From Rhodoblastus acidophilus (GTDB taxonomy: Bacteria > Pseudomonadota > Alphaproteobacteria > Rhizobiales > Beijerinckiaceae), in the NCBI RefSeq assembly GCF_009720655.1, contig NZ_WNKS01000012.1, positions 61,208 to 125,207 of the forward strand: a stretch of 64,000 bases of DNA. Direction: 5' to 3'. The position numbers were made by a program, and so were the translations under genes. Every line of letters begins with the position of its first letter. Position 1 is the first letter of the stretch. The notes below the pieces were generated by a model that saw nothing but the letters and a program-made list of their open reading frames with translations, did no database searches and had not been told where the DNA came from. Shown one piece after another: positions 7,398 to 16,434 of this stretch.

Positions 7398-10300
7398 TCA
7401 ACCCGCGCGGCGCGCGTCCGGTCGGAACGCCGTGCGGCTCCAATGTCGGTCCGTGCGCTTGTAGGACGCCGAGCAGTGAATGGCGACGGAGGCGAGCGCT
7501 TCGTGACGATCGAGCACACGAATGCGCGACAGCCTGTCCAGGTCCTTCGCCAGCGCCTGCCCCAGAATGCGCGTCATCAATCCCGGGCCGGTCGCCAGCC
7601 ACAAAATTTCGGTCTTGCCTTGGTTGACCGATCTCACCGCCTGCTCGAAGGCGGCGGCGATCAGGGGATGGCGCGGCGCGCAGGCGACAAAATTGTTGCC
7701 GACGGAGCCGATATCTTCCTGGTAGAGCACGAGTTCGGCGCCGTCGTTCAACAGCGGCGAAAGGTCGGCCTGACAGCGGTCGTCGCAATCGGCGTAAATC
7801 CCGCCGTGATGAAACAGCCAGCCGAGTCGAAAAATATCCGCCTTCATCGCCGGTTCGGCGGCGCGATCGAACGCGCGCAAGGTGGCGCCGCCGAGCTTGC
7901 GCAAGAAGGCGCGCGCCTCGCCTTCATTCACGCGGCGATGCGCGAGGCCGGGATTTTTGAGGCGCCACGAGCCGACATAGGTTTCGAGATCGGCGGGGAG
8001 TTCGGCGCTGTCCCAGAACTGCGTCAAGACGAAGGGGATGCGCGCCGATCCCTCACCAACGGAATCGCGGCGGAAGGCGCCGGACTGGCGCAGGGCGATC
8101 AGCAGCGCGATGGCGCCTGGGGTATAATCGGGAAAGTCGCGAACGATGTTGCGCAGGGCGTCGATCCGTTCCTCGCCCTGCAATGCGAGCGCCTGGCGGG
8201 TCCGCGCGCAGGCGTCGCGGTCGAGACGAAACTCGTCGAACAATTGTCCGTAATGCGTCTGCGAGGGCGAGGCCGAGATGCCCTTTATGCGATTGATCCC
8301 ACGGTTGAGGCGGGCGAGTTCGCGCAGATGTTCGCCAACCTTTTCCAAATCGAACCGCAGCAAGTCCGTGTGAACGAGACGATCGAGAATCCAACCGTCT
8401 TCCGGAGCGTCGCGGTGCGCGGCGGCGATTTTTTCGCTGGCGGCGTCGAGCCGCCATTGCGCGAGATCGGACATGCCTTCGGCGAAGAGCAGTCCGGGTT
8501 GCCCCGAAAAACCCGTCGCGCGGAAACGACCCAGCTCCGCGTCGAGCAAGGCCGCCTTGACCCGCAGCCGCCCATGATGCGGAAAGGTTTTTCGGCCAGC
8601 CTCCGCCGCCGTCGCGGCTTCGCCGAGATCGCCGACATTTTTGTACAGGTCGAGGCGCGCGATGAAATAATCGGCGGTCTCGCCGCGCGCGGCGCGAAAG
8701 GCTTCGAGTTCCGCGAGCGCCGCCTCGAACGGACCGAGCGCGAGCCGCAGCTTGACTTTTTCGAGAGCGATCCAGTGACGCGAAGGATCTTTTTCCAGCA
8801 CCTGATCGTAAAGCGCCAGCGCCTGAGGCAGGTCATCGCTCAACTCCGCGCGGCGCGCCCGCGCCTCCAGCACCGGAACATGGTCCGGCGCCAGCGCCAA
8901 GGCGCGCGCAAACCATTGGCTCGCCCGCGCGGCGTCGCCCTGGCGCAGCAGGAGATTGGACATCTCAAGGCTTGCGGGAACATCCTCCGGCCAGCGCGCG
9001 AGCAGCTCCGCGCAAAAATGCGCGGAGCCGGAAAAATCGCGGTCGGCGGCAGCAAGGCGCGTCAGCAGCCGCAGCGGTTCGGGATCGTCGGGACGGCGCG
9101 TCGCCCAGGCGCGCAAGGACGCGTTCGCTCTCGCGCGCGCCTCGCCCGCGCCGGCGAGCGCGGCAAGCTCACCATACGCTTGCGGACGCTCCGGCGCCAT
9201 GTCGATGGCGGCGAGGTAGTGGGTCGAAGCCGCAGCGGCTTGGCCGCGCGCGCGAAAAATATTGCCGAGGCCGATCAGCGGCCAGTAACGGTCCGCCGGG
9301 CCTTCCGCGAGTTTCCTGTAGGCCGCCTCGGCCGCGTCGAGATCGTTTTGCGCGAGCAGCACGCCCGCATGCGCCAATTGCAAGCCTCGGTCGTTCGGCG
9401 CTTTTCCCAACGCGGCGGGCAAAAGCTCCGCAGCCGCGCGTTCGCGACCGCGCATCCGCAGGAGATAAAACAGGTCCAGCGCCGCGGCCGCGGCAGGAGC
9501 GCCGTAGCCCTCGGCCAACGCGGTCAACTGCGTCTCCGCTTCATCGAAACGACGGTCCCTGACGCATTGCTGCGCCTGATCCAGCGACAACCAGGGATCG
9601 CCGGGACGACGCGCCAGCCCCTCGCTCAAGATGCGCCGCGCCTTCGCCTCGTCGCCCTGTTCACGCTCCAGCGCCGCAAGGCTGCGCAAGGCCGGAACGA
9701 AACCGGGGTCTTCGCCGAGTATCTCTTCGAACCCTCTCCGCGCGGCCGGCAGCGCCCCCTCGCCGCGCGCCTGTTCGGCTTCTCGAAAACGGGTCCAGAG
9801 TTCGACCATGACCGCCTGTCGCCGCGCCTGGTCCAGCGCACGGTCCAGCGTCGCGACCATCTCGTCATCGCCGAGACGACGCAGGACTTCGATATGACCC
9901 TCCGCGCGCGCCCACTCCCGCGCCTTCATCGCCGCCGTCACGCAGTCGCGCCTGTTGGCGATATTTTGTGGATCGCAGTCCGCGGCCTTCTCGAACCATC
10001 CCAGGCTCCCGGCGGCATCGCCTGTATGCGCGCAGGACTGAGCGAGGCCGCGCAGCGCCGCGACGAAATCCGGAACCGCCTCGACCAGCTCGGAAAACAC
10101 CTGCGCGGCCTCTTCGAACCTGTGCAACTGCATCAGCGCGACGCCAAGGCTGTGACGCGTCCAGCGGTCGCCGGGGACGAGCGCGTCGAGCGTGCGCCAT
10201 AAAGCCTCGGCGCCCGGGCCGTCGCCTGCCGCCGTCGCCTGCCGCGCCAGTCCGCGCAGCGCCTTGACGCCAATGTCGTTGCGCGCCCAGAAAGCGAGAA

Positions 10301-10400
10301 AAGCCATCCGCGCCGCATCGGCTTCGCCGGCGTCGAGATGGCGCCAGGCCGCCTCGCAGGCGCCGGACATTTCCTCAAGAGTCCTGAAGGCGCTGGACAT
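7398..10400 (-). CDS. TPR-repeat protein fused to a sugar transferase
   Basis: 1000 residues. Residues 1 to about 700 are tandem helical TPR units (for example GALPAARRGFEEILGEDPGFVPALRSL and repeated Ala/Leu pairs spaced by 34). From about 795 comes a glycosyltransferase domain of the Gly_transf_sug (Och1-like) type: IPFVLTQFWDSAELP, KADIFRLGWLFHHGGIYADCDD, with the DxD metal and sugar-nucleotide motif near residue 873. TPR fusions of this kind often bind the protein acceptor or organise a glycosylation complex. It is the last gene of the leftward cluster, with its ribosome binding site (GAGGAG) overlapping the stop of the gene before it. It is cytoplasmic. Donor and acceptor are unknown. 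Confidence 0.88.
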   Translation of the reverse strand: MSSAFRTLEEMSGACEAAWRHLDAGEADAARMAFLAFWARNDIGVKALRGLARQATAAGDGPGAEALWRTLDALVPGDRWTRHSLGVALMQLHRFEEAAQVFSELVEAVPDFVAALRGLAQSCAHTGDAAGSLGWFEKAADCDPQNIANRRDCVTAAMKAREWARAEGHIEVLRRLGDDEMVATLDRALDQARRQAVMVELWTRFREAEQARGEGALPAARRGFEEILGEDPGFVPALRSLAALEREQGDEAKARRILSEGLARRPGDPWLSLDQAQQCVRDRRFDEAETQLTALAEGYGAPAAAAALDLFYLLRMRGRERAAAELLPAALGKAPNDRGLQLAHAGVLLAQNDLDAAEAAYRKLAEGPADRYWPLIGLGNIFRARGQAAAASTHYLAAIDMAPERPQAYGELAALAGAGEARARANASLRAWATRRPDDPEPLRLLTRLAAADRDFSGSAHFCAELLARWPEDVPASLEMSNLLLRQGDAARASQWFARALALAPDHVPVLEARARRAELSDDLPQALALYDQVLEKDPSRHWIALEKVKLRLALGPFEAALAELEAFRAARGETADYFIARLDLYKNVGDLGEAATAAEAGRKTFPHHGRLRVKAALLDAELGRFRATGFSGQPGLLFAEGMSDLAQWRLDAASEKIAAAHRDAPEDGWILDRLVHTDLLRFDLEKVGEHLRELARLNRGINRIKGISASPSQTHYGQLFDEFRLDRDACARTRQALALQGEERIDALRNIVRDFPDYTPGAIALLIALRQSGAFRRDSVGEGSARIPFVLTQFWDSAELPADLETYVGSWRLKNPGLAHRRVNEGEARAFLRKLGGATLRAFDRAAEPAMKADIFRLGWLFHHGGIYADCDDRCQADLSPLLNDGAELVLYQEDIGSVGNNFVACAPRHPLIAAAFEQAVRSVNQGKTEILWLATGPGLMTRILGQALAKDLDRLSRIRVLDRHEALASVAIHCSASYKRTDRHWSRTAFRPDARRAG

Positions 10401-10409
10401 GACGGCTCC

Positions 10410-11213
10410 TCAATAGGCCGAGAAGATTTTTAGAGGCGTAGGCTTGTCGGTCTCGATGCGCGCCTGCACGCCGAGGTCGACGAACAGCAGACGGTCCGGT
10501 CCGAGGCGATATTCGATGGCGCCCTCAAAGCCGCCGCTGCGGCGCCGATCGTTCTGCGAGCCCTCGACGATCGCGATGGAAACCGGCGCCGCGCTCCACA
10601 GGGCGACGATCGACAGGGGCTCGCCGCCCTCCGCCAGCACGGCCATGCCGATCTCGTCGAAACAGGCCGCCGAAATTTCGGTCTCGACAAGCTCGGATTC
10701 GCGCAGCAGCAGCAATTCCAAGAAATCTCGGGCGCTCCTCAGCGGGTCCGCGGCCAAGACCTCTCCGCCAGTCGATTTCGGCTGCACCAGGGAATGATCG
10801 AAGGCGCCGAGCTGCTGCACATATTTCAGGAACGCCGCTTCCGCCGGCGACAGCATGCCCCGGCCGCGCATCCATTCGAGACGCGCAAGCGCCGCCGCCG
10901 GCGCCTGGAACAGGTCCGAGCGCCCCTTGGTGGCGCTGCTCTGGAGCAGGGAAAAATCGCTGCTTTCGAGCTTGACGATCACGCGCGGCAAATCGCCGGG
11001 GTCGTCGACGGCGATGGGAAAGCTGAACCCCAGTCGCCCGTCGGCGAGGCCGGCGGCCTTCAGGTCGTCGCGCACTATGCCGATGCGGCCGGAGCCGACG
11101 CATTGATCGTCGACGAAGGCGAGCACCGTGCGGTCAAAAACCTCGCCAAAATCAGAATAGAGCCATCCGTCGATCCTTTCGTCGTTGACGAGTTCAATGG
11201 CGCCGCGCAACAT
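10410..11213 (-). CDS. hypothetical protein with GT-associated N-terminal domain
   Basis: 267 residues from the ATG at 11213 (GGAG seven bases upstream; an ATG six bases earlier sits too close to that site). Residues 1-75 (IELVNDERIDGWLYSDFG, then a VDDQCVGSGRIGIVRDDL stretch and LGFSFPI) match in pattern the small beta-sandwich domain seen in its neighbours at 12525-14537, 22494-24878 and 24875-27160. The remainder is unrecognised: a helical middle and a beta-rich C-terminus. It is closely packed between the GT4 gene and the TPR-transferase gene. It probably acts in glycan assembly, but no activity can be assigned. Confidence 0.75.
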   Translation of the reverse strand: MLRGAIELVNDERIDGWLYSDFGEVFDRTVLAFVDDQCVGSGRIGIVRDDLKAAGLADGRLGFSFPIAVDDPGDLPRVIVKLESSDFSLLQSSATKGRSDLFQAPAAALARLEWMRGRGMLSPAEAAFLKYVQQLGAFDHSLVQPKSTGGEVLAADPLRSARDFLELLLLRESELVETEISAACFDEIGMAVLAEGGEPLSIVALWSAAPVSIAIVEGSQNDRRRSGGFEGAIEYRLGPDRLLFVDLGVQARIETDKPTPLKIFSAY

Positions 11214-11244
11214 TCCCATTCTCCGAATAATTCTGCCGAGATCA

Positions 11245-12528
11245 TCAGGCGTGGGCCGCCGGCTCGCGTTCCGCCGCGAGCGGCGGCGCCTGCCGCCGTC
11301 CCGAAAACGCCGCAAGATAGCGGCGCGCCATTTCCAGGCCGTCGAATGGCTTGGGAAGATTTTCCACCAAGGAAAAATAGGTCTCCTCGCAGGCCGCCTC
11401 GATCATGCAGCGGGCGAGGTCGGCGCCGTCGCCGGGCCGGAAATGTTTCCCGCTCACCCCGTCCACCACTTTCTCCGCCATACCGCCGATCCCGCTGCAC
11501 AGCACGGGACAGCCGACCGCGAAAGCCTCCTGGATCACCACCGGCGAATTCTCCCACCAGCGGCTTGGCGTCAGCACATAGTCGCAATCCGCCATCAGGC
11601 GCGCGACGTTCGTATTGTCGTAGGGTCCCAAATATTCGACCAGACCGCTGGAACAGGCGTCCTTGAAGCGCGTGACGAATTGCTCGCTCTGGCCGATGAT
11701 GTTGCCGTGCACGCGGATTTTGATGTTGGGAACGTTGCTCTTGTGCAGTTTTTCTGCCGCGTCGACGATGACGTCGACGCCCTTGAACGGGTTGATCTGG
11801 CCGAAGAATCCAAAAGTCCAGGCGCTGCGCGTCTCGGCGTTGTGGCGGGACGAACAGGTCGGCAATTCCGCGAGGCCGTTCTCGATCACGAAGAATTTCT
11901 GGCGCTCCAGTCCCCACGCGCAAAAACGCTCGGCGAGAAACTGGCTCGGCGAAATCAGCACATCGAAACCGCGCAATGTTTCGAGGAACAGTTTCTTGCG
12001 AAAAATAAAATCGTGCCGCGTCATCGACGGGAAACAGGCGGCGCAGGCGTCGCTCGACTCGCGCTGGCACAGCCGCTGTCCGACCGGCGTCACCATCTGT
12101 CCATGGTTGTAGCAGATCGCCAGGAACTCGTGGAGGGTGAAGGCCAGTTTCAGGCCCGGCAAGGCGCGGATGCGGCGCAGGGCGCCGAGGCCCAGATTGG
12201 TGAAGTGGTGGAAATTGACCAGTTGCACGCGGCGCGCGCGCAAGATGGCTTCCAGTTCCTCGCCGACGCGCGCGGCGCCGAGCTGGAAGAAATGCTCGAA
12301 CATCTCGCCGCGCACGAAGACCGCATATTCGTTTTCCGAGGCCAGCGCCAGTTTCGCGCGCGACTCCTCCGCGCAGGCCGCGATGAAAATGGCGTCGACG
12401 CCCGCCGCGCGCAAACCCTTGTAGAGCGTGTAGGCGGCGATCTCAGCCCCGCCCTTGGTCACGCTGGGATGCGAATGCGAGACAATGGCGATGCGCGGCG
12501 CTTCGGCCGAAAATTCCGGTTTCCTCAT
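11245..12528 (-). CDS. GT4-family glycosyltransferase
   Basis: 427 residues with the GT-B layout. The N-terminal domain opens RIAIVSHSHPSVTKGGAEIAAYTLYKGL, the usual donor/acceptor loop with GGAE. The C-terminal domain has FGFFGQINPFKGVDVIVDAA, then ADCDYVLTPSRWWENSPVVI and EAFAVGCPVLCSGIGGMAE, the nucleotide-sugar site with the conserved E-x7-E spacing. It is cytoplasmic and transfers a sugar from an activated donor during surface-glycan assembly. Its ATG overlaps the stop codon of the upstream gene by four bases (ATGA), so the two are translationally coupled. The sugar specificity cannot be read. Confidence 0.9.
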   Translation of the reverse strand: MRKPEFSAEAPRIAIVSHSHPSVTKGGAEIAAYTLYKGLRAAGVDAIFIAACAEESRAKLALASENEYAVFVRGEMFEHFFQLGAARVGEELEAILRARRVQLVNFHHFTNLGLGALRRIRALPGLKLAFTLHEFLAICYNHGQMVTPVGQRLCQRESSDACAACFPSMTRHDFIFRKKLFLETLRGFDVLISPSQFLAERFCAWGLERQKFFVIENGLAELPTCSSRHNAETRSAWTFGFFGQINPFKGVDVIVDAAEKLHKSNVPNIKIRVHGNIIGQSEQFVTRFKDACSSGLVEYLGPYDNTNVARLMADCDYVLTPSRWWENSPVVIQEAFAVGCPVLCSGIGGMAEKVVDGVSGKHFRPGDGADLARCMIEAACEETYFSLVENLPKPFDGLEMARRYLAAFSGRRQAPPLAAEREPAAHA

Positions 12529-14537
12529 GATAGCGCTCCCAAAGCCAGCACGCGATTGACATGTTCGATCAGGCGCGGCGGCGGCGCAGACCTGCGCAGG
12601 AATTCGGCGCCTCCCGCGATCCGCCGCGCCTCGGGGAAAGCCTCGCCATCGACCGCGCGGCGCAGAGGCAGGCGACGGTTCTTTTCACGCAGGAAGCGGC
12701 CCCACCCCTGCGCGGACCAGGAGAAGGCCGTGGAGGCGGCCCGCGCCGGCAACCAGGGTTGGTCCGGGTCGCAGATGTCGAAAAAGGTCGGTTCGTCGCC
12801 GGCGCCGACGAGACGATCGAGCGCGGCCCAGCCGGCGTCCGTCAGCGCCACATCGGGCCCGACGAACACGAAGCGGCGCGCGTCCGCCAGAGACAGCACC
12901 GACGCCAGGCTCCACACCGCGCATTCCACGTCGGCGACGAAAACCAGGCTCGCCGCGCCGGCGAAATTTTCCGCGAATTCCGCGAACAATTCGCCGATCT
13001 CGCCGTGTCGGGCGGAGTCCGGGGCGACGATCACGATTCCGACGCCCTGCGCGCGGCATCCGGCGAGACGCGCGCGCAAATGTTCGAACAGGTGGAATTG
13101 CAGGCGCCGCTCCGATGGCGCGCAGAAGATCAGCGCATGGGCGCAAGCGTGGACGATGTCGCCCGTCGCGCGTCCGTACTCGTGTGCGCAGGACTCATGC
13201 ACGGCGAGCGCCAGCGGCTTGAAGAACGCCTCACGTTCGAGCACCGGATAGAAGTCGCGCAAACCGGCGAGATCGGCGGGGGAGAGACGGACGATCCGCA
13301 CATCGTCCAGCCGGTGATGCGTGGGCTTGCTGCTCTCGTATGTCAGCCGCAATGTCGCCGCGCCAAAATCCGCGTCGCGCAGATCGCCGCGAAACACGAT
13401 GGTGAAACCGGCGCGCTCGATGGCCGCGCCCATGCCAGAGAATCCGGCGGTCAGGTCGGGACGCGGCGCGAAATGCAGCGACGACGGCGCGCAGTCCAAC
13501 ACTTCGTCGCCGAGCTTGAGCGCCATGCCCGTGATCCGATGCGACGGGCTGACGACCCATCCCTTCATGAACACGCCAAAACCCTCGACATATTGGGCGG
13601 CGTCGATGGCGAGCTTGATCTTTTTCGACGCCGGAGTTTCCAACGCCCAGCCGTCGGTCTCGGCGGCGATGGCCAGCATGGAGCGCGCCAGCGCCCGGCT
13701 GTAAGGCTCATCCTGGGACTGCAAATGACCGAACACTTCGCCGGGCGTTGTCACGCGCAAAGGCCGCAGCGCGCGCAAGAGATTCTGTCCGTTCTCGCCG
13801 AACGCCACCAGGGCGTCCGAGGCGGCCGACGGGCGCCAGTCGGTGAGCAGCGCCCCGACAATCCCGACCGCGGGCTCCGCGAGGTCGGCGCGCCGGTAAT
13901 AGGCGCAGCGCAGGCCCGCGGCATATTTGCGGCGGTCGAGCACGACGGCCGGAAATTCAGCCGCGCCCCGGCTCGACGCCCAGCCGAGGAACCAGACGAC
14001 ATTCCCGGAGCCGAAAGCGATGGCTTCGATCACGCCATCCGCATCGGCCGCCGTCTTTCGCGGCGGCTGGAACAGCATGTCGCGGGCGCCCTGGCGCGCC
14101 AGCTCCAGCGACTCGATCAGCGCCTGCCCTTCGCTGCGCTTCAACCAGGCTTCGCGCGCCTCCAGCAGCGCGCCAAGAGTCGGCAGCGCGTCGTGAGCCG
14201 GAAGCGTGCCCCCCTGTCCCACCACGCGCACGAAGAAATCCTTGCCGGCGAACACCGGCTTGTTAAGCAGAAAGGCGTCGAAGACGGAGGCGTCGAAGCA
14301 AAAGCCGAACCGGCCCTGCATGCCGATGGCGTCGCAGACGTCGCCGCGCACATGCGTGGCGCGCGCGGTCGCGACCGGCGCGCCATTGACCACGAGCTCC
14401 ACCTCGCGCTCGATGGCGGCGTCGGCGAGGCCCACGCACCAGCCGGTCAAGCCGGATTGCGGATCGAACGCGTCCACCGCGCCGAACACGCCCGCGCCGT
14501 CCCGTTCGGTTGGCGCAAGCTTGAAATTCATTCCCAT
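12525..14537 (-). CDS. large glycan-cluster protein with two GT-associated domains
   Basis: 670 residues from the ATG at 14537 (AAGGAG ten bases upstream; a GTG two codons earlier is possible). It has a beta-sandwich domain near residues 20-90 (GLTGWCVGLADAAIEREVEL, IGMQGRFGFCFDA) and a second near 320-400 (EGFGVFMKGWVVSPSHRI), both of the type seen in neighbouring glycosyltransferases. The C-terminal 200 residues contain ARRFVFVGPDVALTDAGWAALD and PTFFDICDPDQPWLPARAAS, which recall the D-x-D region and acceptor part of a GT-A enzyme but are degenerate. I would call it a glycosyltransferase-like or scaffold protein. It sits between the Sel1 protein gene and the GT4 gene. Confidence 0.75.
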   Translation of the reverse strand: MGMNFKLAPTERDGAGVFGAVDAFDPQSGLTGWCVGLADAAIEREVELVVNGAPVATARATHVRGDVCDAIGMQGRFGFCFDASVFDAFLLNKPVFAGKDFFVRVVGQGGTLPAHDALPTLGALLEAREAWLKRSEGQALIESLELARQGARDMLFQPPRKTAADADGVIEAIAFGSGNVVWFLGWASSRGAAEFPAVVLDRRKYAAGLRCAYYRRADLAEPAVGIVGALLTDWRPSAASDALVAFGENGQNLLRALRPLRVTTPGEVFGHLQSQDEPYSRALARSMLAIAAETDGWALETPASKKIKLAIDAAQYVEGFGVFMKGWVVSPSHRITGMALKLGDEVLDCAPSSLHFAPRPDLTAGFSGMGAAIERAGFTIVFRGDLRDADFGAATLRLTYESSKPTHHRLDDVRIVRLSPADLAGLRDFYPVLEREAFFKPLALAVHESCAHEYGRATGDIVHACAHALIFCAPSERRLQFHLFEHLRARLAGCRAQGVGIVIVAPDSARHGEIGELFAEFAENFAGAASLVFVADVECAVWSLASVLSLADARRFVFVGPDVALTDAGWAALDRLVGAGDEPTFFDICDPDQPWLPARAASTAFSWSAQGWGRFLREKNRRLPLRRAVDGEAFPEARRIAGGAEFLRRSAPPPRLIEHVNRVLALGALS

Positions 14538-14586
14538 CGGCACTCAACTCCTTCGATGAATTCGCTTTATCTTGTGCGCGCGGCGA

Positions 14587-16434
14587 TCACGCTTTCGCCG
14601 CGCCGGCTGGGGCGACGCCGCGCTCCACGGATTGCGCGACCAGCTCCCGGCCTCGCGAAACATCCTGCGGCGCGCCCTGGCCCTTCATCAGCATGACGCC
14701 GAGGTTGTAGCGCGCGAGATCGTTGCCCTGGTCGGCGGCGCGCTCGTACCAGCGCACGGCTTCCTCGAAATCGACCGGCGCGCCCGCGCCCGTGCAATGG
14801 ATCACGCCCAGGCGAAACTGCGCGGCCGAGTGGCCCTGCTCGCCCGCGCGCCGCAACATTTCGACGCCGGCCGCCAATTTTTCCGCGTCATTTTTCTGGT
14901 CGAGCAGGGACAGGGCGACCAGATATTGCGCCTCGCGGTCGCCCATTTCGGCGGCCTTCCGGTAGAACTCGGCGGCCTTTTGCGGCGCCGCTACTCCGCC
15001 ATAGCGGCCGGAATGAAGGTGGCCGAGCAGCAGCAGCGCTTCGCGTCCGCCGGCGGCGCCGGCCTGCGCGAGCCATTTTTCCGCCTCCGCCAGATCGACC
15101 GCGCAACCCTCGCCGATCAATTTTCGCGCGCCCAGCCGCATCCGCGCGGCGACGTCGCCGCTTTCGGCGGCGCGCATGAGCCATTCCATCGCCTTGCCGG
15201 GATCGGTCCCGCGTTCGCAAGCCTCCGAGGCTTTTATGAAGGCTTGGCGCAGACCGCGCTCGGCGGCGGCGACATACCAATGTGACGCCTGCTCCGCGTC
15301 GCGCGCAACGCCCTGCCCCAACGTGTAGAGCGCGGCGAGATTGTAGGCGGCGGTGGCGTGTCCCTGTTCCGCGGCGGCGCGAAACCAGCGCGCGGCCTCA
15401 GGATAATTGACGCCGCCGGCGGCGCCCGAGCACAGCATTTCCGCGATCATGTACTGGGCGCGCGCGTCTCCCATTTCCGCCGCGCGCCGATGCCAGTTCG
15501 CGGCTTCGCGCAAGTCCGGCTCGATCTCGCCTCCGGAGCTATAAAATTCCGCCAACCTGACCACCGCTGGATGGCGCCCCGCCTTGGCGGCGCGCCTGAG
15601 ATAGGTTTCGGCGCGGTCGAGGTTCTTTTCCAGGCCTTCGCCGGAAATGTGCATGTTCGCCGCCGCCAGCAACGCATGCGGATCGTTCTGTTCGGCCGCC
15701 TTCACATACCAGGCGCCGGCGGCGGCCAAATCGAGGGGACGTCCCTGTCCCTGATGAAACGCGGTTGCGAGCGCCAGTTGCGCGCGCGGATGCCCGGCCT
15801 GCGCAGCCTTCTCGTACCAGTCGGCGCCAAGCTCCGCGTTGCGCTCGACGCCGAGGCCGTTGAAGTGCATGTCGCCGAGACCGAATTGCGCATTGCGGTC
15901 GCCGCGCTCGGCGGCCCATTCGTACCATTGGCGCGCCGCGTCGAGATCGCGCGGCGCCTTCACGCCCTCGAAAAAGACGGCGCCCAGAATCACACCCGCT
16001 TCGATCTCGTCCTGCTCGGCGGCGGAGGCCAGCAGCGCGACCGCTTCTTGGCAGTTCGCGTCGATCCGAGCGCCACCGGGAAACAGCAGGGCGCGATTGT
16101 CGTCCTCACCCTGGCCTTCGGGCGCGCGGAAAAATTCGCCGGCGTTGCGGCCGCCATGGAGCAGGATGCGCGCAAGCCGTAATTGCGCTCCAGCGTGCCC
16201 GCGCTCGGCGCCGCGCCTGTGCCATTTCGCGGCTTCGACGACATCGCGCGACACGCCCTGTCCGTCCTCGAACAGTTTGCCCACGAGATAATCGGCGCGG
16301 GCTTCGCCGGCGTCGCTCGCTTTTTGCCAGTGGCGAAACGCCTCAAAAAAATTTCCCGACGCATAAGCCTCCTCGCCGCGTTCGAGGGGCGAGCGGAACA
16401 GGCGGGCGATCCCTTTCAAAATGGCTTTGGTCAT
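14587..16434 (-). CDS. Sel1-like repeat protein
   Basis: 615 residues built almost entirely of about fourteen Sel1-like 36-residue helical repeats, for example AAKWHRRGAERGHAGAQLRL, AARQWYEWAAERGDRNAQFG, and AVRWYERAADQGNDLARYNL. Such alpha/alpha solenoids are protein-protein adaptors. No signal peptide is evident, so it is probably cytoplasmic. Its start overlaps the stop of the HlyD gene by four bases, placing it in the secretion operon. A role as adaptor between secretion and glycosylation is inference. Confidence 0.92.
   Translation of the reverse strand: MTKAILKGIARLFRSPLERGEEAYASGNFFEAFRHWQKASDAGEARADYLVGKLFEDGQGVSRDVVEAAKWHRRGAERGHAGAQLRLARILLHGGRNAGEFFRAPEGQGEDDNRALLFPGGARIDANCQEAVALLASAAEQDEIEAGVILGAVFFEGVKAPRDLDAARQWYEWAAERGDRNAQFGLGDMHFNGLGVERNAELGADWYEKAAQAGHPRAQLALATAFHQGQGRPLDLAAAGAWYVKAAEQNDPHALLAAANMHISGEGLEKNLDRAETYLRRAAKAGRHPAVVRLAEFYSSGGEIEPDLREAANWHRRAAEMGDARAQYMIAEMLCSGAAGGVNYPEAARWFRAAAEQGHATAAYNLAALYTLGQGVARDAEQASHWYVAAAERGLRQAFIKASEACERGTDPGKAMEWLMRAAESGDVAARMRLGARKLIGEGCAVDLAEAEKWLAQAGAAGGREALLLLGHLHSGRYGGVAAPQKAAEFYRKAAEMGDREAQYLVALSLLDQKNDAEKLAAGVEMLRRAGEQGHSAAQFRLGVIHCTGAGAPVDFEEAVRWYERAADQGNDLARYNLGVMLMKGQGAPQDVSRGRELVAQSVERGVAPAGAAKA

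Noticed and set aside
7443..10202. Open frame of more than 900 codons on the plus strand
   Set aside because: It is opposite the TPR-transferase gene; the translation is Arg-rich and without domains, as expected for the reverse of high-GC coding DNA.
12561..14696. Open frame of about 700 codons on the plus strand
   Set aside because: Shadow of the large glycan-cluster protein gene. The minus-strand protein has domains and coupled neighbours; this one does not.
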